From Desulfobacteraceae bacterium (lineage in GTDB: Bacteria; Desulfobacterota; Desulfobacteria; Desulfobacterales; Desulfosalsimonadaceae), in contig SLPT01000387.1 in the NCBI GenBank assembly GCA_007131845.1, forward strand, positions 1 through 5,149: a DNA stretch of 5,149 bases, in the 5' to 3' direction. The notes under the pieces were generated by a model, which saw only the letters and a list, made by a program, of their open reading frames with translations, made no database searches and was not told the DNA's origin. Positions 1-5,149 of the stretch are shown piece by piece (the first letter of the stretch is position 1; the number at the start of each line of letters is the position of its first letter). Both the position numbers and the translations under genes were made by a program.

Positions 1-2268
1 CGGGTCGACATAAACGACGTGGGAAATATCGGATACAATGCCATTGGATATATGTTTCCGGGCTGAAAAAACAATATCCTTTTTATCGATATCCCTGGGT
101 ATGGGTCCGGGCGCACTTTCCTCGCGGGAGCTTTGGGACCGGCATTGCAGAAGGTACAGATGCCGCCCGTCAAATGCAAACTCGATGTCGACGGGAGTCT
201 GCATATTTTCCCGAAGAACTTCGAGCATTTTCTGAATGGTTTTGACGAAGCCCGTTTTTGCGGCCACGCCTTCGAAAGTTACAACCAGGTCGTCCTGGTG
301 AAAATCAATGTCTATTATGGAAGTTCTGTGTATGTAATCACCCCTGTAGACGGAGATGATGTCCTGCAGTCCCGGCACCAGGGGGCCATAGTGTTTCAAA
401 AACTCAGAAATATCGACGCTTTCGAAGCTGTTGTTTTCCAGGTTCAGCAGATCGATTCTTTTGGGAGAATACCGTTTAATTTCCTCGGGCATCGTGTTCA
501 CCCGCAGCGTCGGCTGACCGGGTGATATGAGAATCGGAAAATCGTTGTTGAGACGATCCACCGCGCGGGTGCCAAGCCCCATAACCATCCGGATCAGTCC
601 GTCTTCACGGTTGATTCGCGGCGACCAGCGAAACTCATTGTTGCTGAACGCAACCCCGGCATACAACGGCATGAAATAAGGGCCTATACGCCGGCCAACC
701 ACCTCCTGGATGATAATGCCCATTTCCTCGTGAAAATCCAGCATCCCTCTCTCCGCGCGATATTGAACGGAATCGGGACTGTACATGGACGCGTAAATTT
801 CCGTAATGGCATCCATCACGGCTTCCAGCCGCTGCTTCTTGCTGCCCTGGTTGGCCAGAAACAGGCTTTTGTACTTGCCTGAGAAAGCGGCGCCCACCTG
901 GTCTTCGAGAATGCTCGAACTGCGCACAATCAGGGGGTTTTCGCCGAAATCGTCCAAAGCCATGGCAAGGCTCTTCACGAGTTCCGGCGGAAAGCGGGAA
1001 TTTTTGAGCAACTGAATGATCTGGGGGTAGTTGATGCGTACTTCTTCCAGTTCCTTGTACTTCTGTTCATTGAGTTCCTGAAGATTGTTGTATTGCAGGA
1101 ACTCCTTGATCTCATCCGTTGTGATGTGCCATGCTTTGGGCACCTTGACGGACTCAAGAAGAGGATTCTTCTCCTTCATCCTGTTAATGATTTTTTGGGC
1201 GATAAAAATCCCTGTAGCCTTACCGCCGATTTTGCCGTGGCTGCCGGATGGAAAAATCAACCGGGATGCAATATCATAGAAATCGTCGATTTTCAGAAAC
1301 GGCCTTGCGATCCGAATAAAATCAAGATTATCCGTTAAAAAACGCCGGATCAGGGCGACCTCCAGCCACCTTTCCGATCGGAAGGTGGACTGGTCGCTTT
1401 CGCCCATGAGGTTGTGATAGCGTGTGATGGCCTCGACGATTTCACCAATGGATGCGTCAATCCGGTCAACCGCCTTGATAAGAGAGCTGGCTTTTTCTTC
1501 CTGTATCCATCTCTGGATCAGTGCCGATATTTCCAGATCGCTCATGTGCTCCGCTGCATGGATGAAAGTCTCTTCGACAATCTGTGCCATTTCGTTGGCG
1601 CTGACTTTTTCTCCCGGAGCATTGACTTCCCCGGTAAGAAACTGGCGGAGGGGACCGGGGCTGAAAATACCGGTATTGCCAATGGTTCCCCTGAATCCCT
1701 TCCCGGACAGATAATTGATCATCCGGCGGCACACGTGCATTGCCATATCCGGATCCGTCCGAAGCAAAAGATCCGTGATGACCTTCCATTCGGGATTTGC
1801 TGTCGTTCTCGCTTCGTCGGTCTGAGCAGGGGCATCCCACTTTTGAGCCCTCTGCTTCATTTCGCGGTACATGATGGTTTGACCGATACGATACGCAATG
1901 GTCCTGAGCAGCTGTCGCTCCTTGTTAAGGAAAAAATCATCCTCGATCCGCTGCACTTCCCGCGTATAGATAGCCTCCACAAAACCGACGACGCTGTCTT
2001 CCACCTTGATATCCGCCTTCTCGGAGATTTCCGATGGGATGTATCCCTCCGATTCAAAGGTTTCATCATTATAAACGATTCTTGCCCGGCAGATTTCGGG
2101 AAACCGGAACCCTTCAGGCAAAGCCGCTATGACCTGATCAAAGATTTCCGGCAGGGACAAGCCTTCATCGTTGAGTATTTCGTCAATCCGGTAAAGACAA
2201 TTCAACTCCTTGGCGCGTTCCTGCAAGACGTCGAGGAGGTATTCTTTCGAATTGGTATTGTCGTTCAT
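1..2268 (-). CDS. PEP/pyruvate-binding (PPDK_N-type ATP-grasp) protein with N-terminal GAF-like region, C-terminus cut off by the window edge
   Basis: The minus frame is open from an ATG at 2266-2268 to the window edge, giving 756 codons with no stop. Residues about 8-145 begin with a probable coiled coil (AKELNCLYRIDEILND). They continue into a GAF-like region of the type that precedes kinase domains in bacterial sensors (LPEIFDQVIAALPEGFRFPE). Residues about 150-340 are mostly helical and unrecognised. Residues about 345-710 resemble the nucleotide-binding domain of pyruvate phosphate dikinase and PEP synthase. The visible motifs there are GGKATG (348-353), VRSSSILED (448-456, with R449, E455 and D456), IIIQEVVG (Q521), GLGTRAVDR, and DIEFAFDG...LLQCR (694-710). 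The usual next part, a swivelling phospho-histidine domain, is not visible. Residues 711-756 end in SHVVYVDP, which I recall from a subfamily annotated only as PEP/pyruvate-binding protein. A true PEP synthase or dikinase is possible but less likely. The ribosome binding site is weak (AGGCGA), and no in-frame start codon occurs in the roughly 30 bp upstream. Confidence 0.88.
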   Translation of the reverse strand, partial: MNDNTNSKEYLLDVLQERAKELNCLYRIDEILNDEGLSLPEIFDQVIAALPEGFRFPEICRARIVYNDETFESEGYIPSEISEKADIKVEDSVVGFVEAIYTREVQRIEDDFFLNKERQLLRTIAYRIGQTIMYREMKQRAQKWDAPAQTDEARTTANPEWKVITDLLLRTDPDMAMHVCRRMINYLSGKGFRGTIGNTGIFSPGPLRQFLTGEVNAPGEKVSANEMAQIVEETFIHAAEHMSDLEISALIQRWIQEEKASSLIKAVDRIDASIGEIVEAITRYHNLMGESDQSTFRSERWLEVALIRRFLTDNLDFIRIARPFLKIDDFYDIASRLIFPSGSHGKIGGKATGIFIAQKIINRMKEKNPLLESVKVPKAWHITTDEIKEFLQYNNLQELNEQKYKELEEVRINYPQIIQLLKNSRFPPELVKSLAMALDDFGENPLIVRSSSILEDQVGAAFSGKYKSLFLANQGSKKQRLEAVMDAITEIYASMYSPDSVQYRAERGMLDFHEEMGIIIQEVVGRRIGPYFMPLYAGVAFSNNEFRWSPRINREDGLIRMVMGLGTRAVDRLNNDFPILISPGQPTLRVNTMPEEIKRYSPKRIDLLNLENNSFESVDISEFLKHYGPLVPGLQDIISVYRGDYIHRTSIIDIDFHQDDLVVTFEGVAAKTGFVKTIQKMLEVLRENMQTPVDIEFAFDGRHLYLLQCRSQSSREESAPGPIPRDIDKKDIVFSARKHISNGIVSDISHVVYVDP

Positions 2269-2288
2269 AGGGTCGCCTGTATTGTGAG

Positions 2289-2332
2289 GTAAAAATATAA
2301 GCCCCCCCGGATCCTGCGGCATCCGGGCGGGC
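2289..2332 (-). terminator. Rho-independent terminator of the glutamate dehydrogenase gene
   Basis: Read on the minus strand, a GC-rich 12-bp stem has arms at 2321-2332 and 2301-2312, with a single mismatch. It closes an 8-base loop (2313-2320) and is followed by TTATATTTTT at 2291-2300. It lies about 75 bp past the dehydrogenase stop codon. The downstream gene's ATG is only about 20 bp beyond the T tract, so the terminator also separates the two genes or limits read-through between them. On the plus strand the stem is not followed by a T tract, so it is one-directional. Confidence 0.88.
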
Positions 2333-2407
2333 ATCCCTGATTGCTTCTGGCAGATCGTATACTCGTTACGCGCACCTAAGCTCAGTTATTGATCACACGG
2401 TCGCTCT

Positions 2408-3694
2408 TTACCTGACCCATCCGCGCATCCGGACCGCATCCACCACCCGATTGATGGCAATGACATAGGCCGCATCCCGCATGTACAAATTCTTCCGCTC
2501 GGCAAGGGAATAAAGAGACCTGTAGGCATGCGTCAGCTTGCTGTCCAGTTTTTCAAGAACTTCGTCTTTCTCCCAGAAAAAGTTCGTGTTGGACTGTACC
2601 TGCTCAAAGTAGCTGCATGTCACGCCACCTGAATTGGTCAGAAAATCAGGAATCAGAAAGATCCCCCGTCCCTTTATGATCTCATCCGCATCGGGCGTGG
2701 TCGGGCCATTGGCACCTTCGGCGATCACTTTCACCGTCTTGCTGATCTTGTCGACGTTTGCCGGCGTAATCTGGTTTTCCAACGCGGACGGAACGAGGAT
2801 ATCAACTTCCTGGGAGATCCATTCCTCCCCCGGAAGCACTTCAATCCCGTCTGCCTGGGCCTTCTCCCGGTCGACCGTCCCGTAGGCGCTTGTAATGGCG
2901 GCCAGTTTATCCACGTCGATGCCGTCTTTTTTCCGGAAAGTAAACGCCTGATGCGCATTGTTATCCCAGCAGGAAACGGCCAGAACGGTTCCGCCGAGCT
3001 CGGTGAACAGTCTGCCGGCATACTGGGCTACATTGCCGAATCCCTGGAAACAGATCGTGGCATCTTCGATCCCGATGCCCAGATCCTTCAGGGCCTGTCT
3101 CAGTATGTAGATGACGCCGTACCCCGTCGCCTCGGTCCTGCCAAGGGACCCGCCCATTCCGATGGGCTTTCCGGTAATAAATCCCGGGTACCGGCCTCCG
3201 TGAATGGTTTCGAACTCATCAAGCATCCAGAGCATGTGCTTTGCGCTGGTCATGACATCGGGAGCAGGCACATCCAGTGACGGACCCATCACTTTTGCCA
3301 ACTGCCGAACCCAGCCCCTGCAGAGCCTCTCCTGCTCGGCCTCGCTCAGATGATGAGGATCGCATATAACGCCCCCCTTGCCCCCTCCGAGAGGGATATC
3401 CACAAGGGCGCACTTCCAGGTCATCCACATGGACAGCGCCCGGACCGTATCGGCAGTTTCATGGGGATGGAAACGGATCCCTCCCTTGGCCGGCCCCCTG
3501 GCATCATTGTGCTGCACGCGGAAGCCCTTGAATACCTTTGTGCTTCCGTCATCCATGTGCACCGGTATCAGAACATGATATTCTCTCAAAGGCTGCCGCA
3601 GCAGATCCCGCGTTCCTTCGTCAAGGCCGAGTAGTTCTGCAACCCCGTCAAACTGCGCCTGTGCGTTATCATACGGATTGTAAGATTTTTCCAC
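2408..3694 (-). CDS. gdhA: Glutamate dehydrogenase (Glu/Leu/Phe/Val dehydrogenase family)
   Basis: This 428-residue protein has the usual length of hexameric bacterial and archaeal glutamate dehydrogenases, which interconvert glutamate with 2-oxoglutarate and ammonia in the cytosol using NAD(P). The N-terminal substrate domain shows KGGIRFHP (K70), MTWKCALVDIPLGGGKGG (K94 and the catalytic-type K106) and PAPDVMT (D146, the expected catalytic aspartate). The Rossmann domain has GFGNVA at 218-223. The C-terminal part has EGANGPTT and NSGGVTCSYFEQVQ, the latter a family signature with Cys where Val is common. The end of the second beta strand reads VSCWDNN (240-246). D244 may correspond to the acidic residue of NAD-preferring clostridial enzymes, but cofactor use is an inference. 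The start is GTG with AAAGGGGG 11 bases upstream. Leucine or phenylalanine dehydrogenases are shorter (about 350-380 residues), so glutamate is the best substrate call. It appears to be transcribed alone, from its own promoter to a strong terminator. Confidence 0.96.
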   Translation of the reverse strand: MEKSYNPYDNAQAQFDGVAELLGLDEGTRDLLRQPLREYHVLIPVHMDDGSTKVFKGFRVQHNDARGPAKGGIRFHPHETADTVRALSMWMTWKCALVDIPLGGGKGGVICDPHHLSEAEQERLCRGWVRQLAKVMGPSLDVPAPDVMTSAKHMLWMLDEFETIHGGRYPGFITGKPIGMGGSLGRTEATGYGVIYILRQALKDLGIGIEDATICFQGFGNVAQYAGRLFTELGGTVLAVSCWDNNAHQAFTFRKKDGIDVDKLAAITSAYGTVDREKAQADGIEVLPGEEWISQEVDILVPSALENQITPANVDKISKTVKVIAEGANGPTTPDADEIIKGRGIFLIPDFLTNSGGVTCSYFEQVQSNTNFFWEKDEVLEKLDSKLTHAYRSLYSLAERKNLYMRDAAYVIAINRVVDAVRMRGWVR

Positions 3695-3705
3695 GATTCG
3701 TCGTG

Positions 3706-3713
3706 CCCCCTTT
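3706..3713 (-). promoter_or_regulatory. Ribosome binding site of the glutamate dehydrogenase gene
   Basis: On the minus strand AAAGGGGG lies 11 bases before the GTG start at 3692-3694. It is the only purine-rich run nearby, and it supports this GTG as the true start even though it is not an ATG. The spacing is slightly long. Confidence 0.6.
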
Positions 3714-3740
3714 CTGCTTTGATCTGAATGGATCGTTAGA

Positions 3741-3769
3741 ATAATAAAACTGTATATTTGATCTTTTAA
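3741..3769 (-). promoter_or_regulatory. Possible sigma-70 promoter of the glutamate dehydrogenase gene
   Basis: On the minus strand there is a TTAAAA box (3764-3769, 4 of 6 matches to TTGACA), a 17-bp spacer and a TATTAT box (3741-3746, 5 of 6 matches to TATAAT). Transcription would begin near 3733-3735, giving a leader of about 40 bases that contains the ribosome binding site. The surroundings are AT-rich, so a chance match is possible. Confidence 0.4.
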
Positions 3770-3775
3770 TTGGTG

Positions 3776-3910
3776 CCTGAACGAAAATAGCCTTTTCAGC
3801 CAACCTCTGCGTCCGGCTCAAATTTTAACCCCCCAAAATACGTCGGGCATTCCTGCGGTTAAAATTTTCGCCGTCCTTGATCTTGACGAAAAATCCTGGT
3901 TTTCGTTCGG
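3776..3910. repeat. 135-bp imperfect inverted repeat between the fic and gdh genes
   Basis: Two arms of about 55 bp face each other around a 26-base centre (3831-3856). The outermost 9 bases match perfectly (GAACGAAAA at 3779-3787 against TTTTCGTTC at 3900-3908). So do the innermost 11 bases (AAATTTTAACC at 3820-3830 against GGTTAAAATTT at 3857-3867). A further CGGC/GCCG pair (3814-3817 and 3870-3873) falls in exact register with the inner arm. A by-eye alignment matches roughly 38 of 55 positions, with a few small gaps. The element lies past the Fic stop codon and upstream of the proposed gdh promoter, so only a fic read-through transcript would contain it. It could be a transcript-ending or stabilising hairpin, or a miniature transposable element. 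I see no clear target-site duplication. Confidence 0.6.
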
Positions 3911-3938
3911 CTACTATTTACGATTTTATACGGGCGCA

Positions 3939-5024
3939 TCATTGTATGAGCAGATCAAACAATGCTTCGTTATAAAAAAGTGTCCCGCCTTCCGTTTCGA
4001 CTTTTTTTACCACGCCAATTTCTTCCAGCTTCCCGAGGCACTCTTCCGCAGTTTCCTTTTCTGCAATACCCGCATCAACGAGGGACCGGATTCGGATATA
4101 TGGTTGACGAAATATCCAGGCGGCCAGGGCGTCCGAAAAGACGCCGGAGGGCAGCTCCCTTTCGGCTTTTTCAACAGTTGCCGCAACCATCTTCCGGATG
4201 GCTGAAATTGTTTCAAGGCAACAGACGGCTGTCTCCCTGATCGCCTCCATCATGAAAAGGATCCACGGTTCCCACGCGCCTTTTTCAGAGACTTCATTGA
4301 GCAGCCTGTAGTATTCACGCTCCCTTTGAACAATGTAGCGGCTCAGATTCAACCCCGGATGTCCCAGCAAACCATACAGTTGCAGGAGCAATATATTCAA
4401 AATGCGCCCGGTGCGACCGTTTCCGTCGGGAAAGGGATGGATGGCCTCGAACTGGTAGTGAACCAGCGCAAGCTTGATCAACGGATCCATGCCGTCGCGG
4501 GAATGGATGAAATCCTCTAAATTTTTCAGCTTTTTCCTGATGACAGCCTCTCCTTCAGGCGGTGCGTACACCACCTTTCCGGCCGCAAAATCAACAATCC
4601 TGGCCCCGGACGACTGCCGTATACCGGAATGATCATCCTTGATCCTGCGAACAATCTTCACATATAATGAGTTGGAGATAAAGGGGCTCTTGCATATGAC
4701 ATTCCACGCTTCCCAAAACGCGTCATGATATCTGAGTACCTCGCTTGTTGCGGGATGAAATCCTTCCGGTCCCAATACAGAGGCCTTAAAAACGTCCTCG
4801 TGGGACGTATAGATGTTTTCGATCTCCGAGCTGTCCTTTGCTTCAAGAAGAACCAGTGAATTTATCAGGAATGAACAACTCCCCAGGTCCCTGAACATGC
4901 GATCAAGTTCTGAAAGCGCCTGACCCGCTTCAGCCGCCTTTTCAAGGACAGATGGTGTCAACACACTTGTTTCCGGCGGCAGCAGCGGAAGATCATTAAA
5001 CGGGATATTCGGATGAAACGTCAT
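3939..5024 (-). CDS. Fic-family protein (probable protein AMPylase) with N-terminal inhibitory motif and C-terminal winged helix
   Basis: This 361-residue protein carries the complete Fic motif HPFPDGNGRTGR at 196-207. H196 is the catalytic base, D200 and N202 are in the loop that binds metal and phosphate, and R204 and R207 contact the phosphates. The family typically transfers AMP from ATP to a hydroxyl side chain of a target protein. Residues about 1-80 form the Fic N-terminal domain and include SSEIEN (65-70). That fits the inhibitory motif [S/T]xxxE[G/N], whose glutamate blocks ATP binding, and places the protein in the class whose inhibitor lies N-terminal in the same chain. VYAPPEGE (152-159) matches the flap region that positions the target. 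Residues about 285-361 look like a winged helix. Length and domain order resemble the Shewanella oneidensis Fic protein (about 372 residues). No separate antitoxin gene adjoins it in the window. The ATG has AAAGAG 8 bases upstream. The target is unknown. Confidence 0.94.
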   Translation of the reverse strand: MTFHPNIPFNDLPLLPPETSVLTPSVLEKAAEAGQALSELDRMFRDLGSCSFLINSLVLLEAKDSSEIENIYTSHEDVFKASVLGPEGFHPATSEVLRYHDAFWEAWNVICKSPFISNSLYVKIVRRIKDDHSGIRQSSGARIVDFAAGKVVYAPPEGEAVIRKKLKNLEDFIHSRDGMDPLIKLALVHYQFEAIHPFPDGNGRTGRILNILLLQLYGLLGHPGLNLSRYIVQREREYYRLLNEVSEKGAWEPWILFMMEAIRETAVCCLETISAIRKMVAATVEKAERELPSGVFSDALAAWIFRQPYIRIRSLVDAGIAEKETAEECLGKLEEIGVVKKVETEGGTLFYNEALFDLLIQ

Positions 5025-5149
5025 GGGATATACTCTTTACCTTATAAAAAGTAACGACTTTGTAAAAAGCCCGATATTAGCATCATTCGCAATCCATGAA
5101 GAAATTCATGCTCTTTAAACACACTGAATCCCTGATGATTGCGCAAGCA
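5025..5149 (-). promoter_or_regulatory. Upstream region of the fic gene with ribosome binding site and a short palindrome
   Basis: On the minus strand AAAGAG (5033-5038) sits 8 bases before the Fic ATG and is a plausible ribosome binding site. A perfect 6-bp inverted repeat with a 4-base centre, CATGAA-N4-TTCATG, lies at 5095-5110. It could be a small operator or hairpin. TATAAG (on the minus strand just upstream of the ribosome binding site) resembles a -10 box but has no good -35 partner, so no promoter is called. No gene is seen here. Confidence 0.3.

Noticed and set aside
133..525. A 130-codon plus-strand open frame near the left edge
   Set aside because: It is also in register with the minus-strand ATP-grasp gene, covers its conserved DIEFAFDG...LLQCR segment, and encodes nothing recognisable.
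1414..2292. A 292-codon plus-strand open frame opposite the ATP-grasp gene
   Set aside because: It is in exact codon register with the minus-strand gene, so it is a mirror of that gene's codon usage. Its translation has no recognisable family features, and the minus-strand frame has clear domain motifs and is longer.
2951..3280. A 109-codon plus-strand open frame inside the dehydrogenase gene
   Set aside because: It overlaps the conserved Rossmann and substrate-domain codons of the dehydrogenase and is best read as a shadow frame.
3886..3906. A 7-bp hairpin (ACGAAAA / TTTTCGT) just past the fic stop codon, considered as a fic terminator
   Set aside because: The stem is AT-rich and short and is not followed by a T tract on the minus strand. 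It is better described as part of the larger inverted repeat.
5088..5143. A second inverted pair CGCAATC / GATTGCG (5088-5094 and 5137-5143) upstream of fic
   Set aside because: With only 7 bp per arm and more than 40 bp between them, it is expected by chance in a sequence of this size.

Overview
The window carries three protein-coding genes, all on the minus strand, so transcription runs from right to left. In that order they are a Fic-family protein (3939-5024), a glutamate dehydrogenase (2408-3694), and the N-terminal 756 codons of a large PEP-synthase-like ATP-grasp protein (1-2268) that continues beyond the left edge. Base composition looks close to 50% GC by eye. The sensor-like N-terminus joined to a pyruvate phosphate dikinase-type ATP-grasp domain is an arrangement I associate with Desulfobacterota (former Deltaproteobacteria) and related anaerobes. 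The taxonomic guess is therefore a deltaproteobacterial bacterium, held with low to moderate confidence because no rRNA or marker gene is present.

Layout. 5025-5149 is the upstream region of the Fic gene. It holds a short palindrome, a plausible ribosome binding site and no convincing promoter. 3939-5024 is a complete Fic enzyme with an intact catalytic motif and an N-terminal auto-inhibitory motif. 3695-3938 is a 244-bp intergenic region with two things in it. One is a 135-bp imperfect inverted repeat (3776-3910). The other, on the gdh side, is a reasonable sigma-70-type promoter (3741-3769) followed by a purine-rich ribosome binding site. 2408-3694 is a complete glutamate dehydrogenase starting with GTG. 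2289-2332 is a strong intrinsic terminator for the dehydrogenase, only about 20 bp before the next start codon. 1-2268 is the partial ATP-grasp protein.

How the genes work together. The terminator and the separate gdh promoter suggest these are independent transcription units that happen to be co-oriented, not one operon. Glutamate dehydrogenase links nitrogen assimilation or amino-acid degradation to 2-oxoglutarate. The ATP-grasp protein would bind ATP and perhaps pyruvate or another acid, but its activity is unproven. The Fic protein probably AMPylates, or otherwise nucleotidylates, an unknown protein target. I see no RNA gene, CRISPR array, insertion sequence or clear defence or other novel multi-gene system. 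The most unusual items are the intergenic inverted repeat and the domain composition of the ATP-grasp protein.
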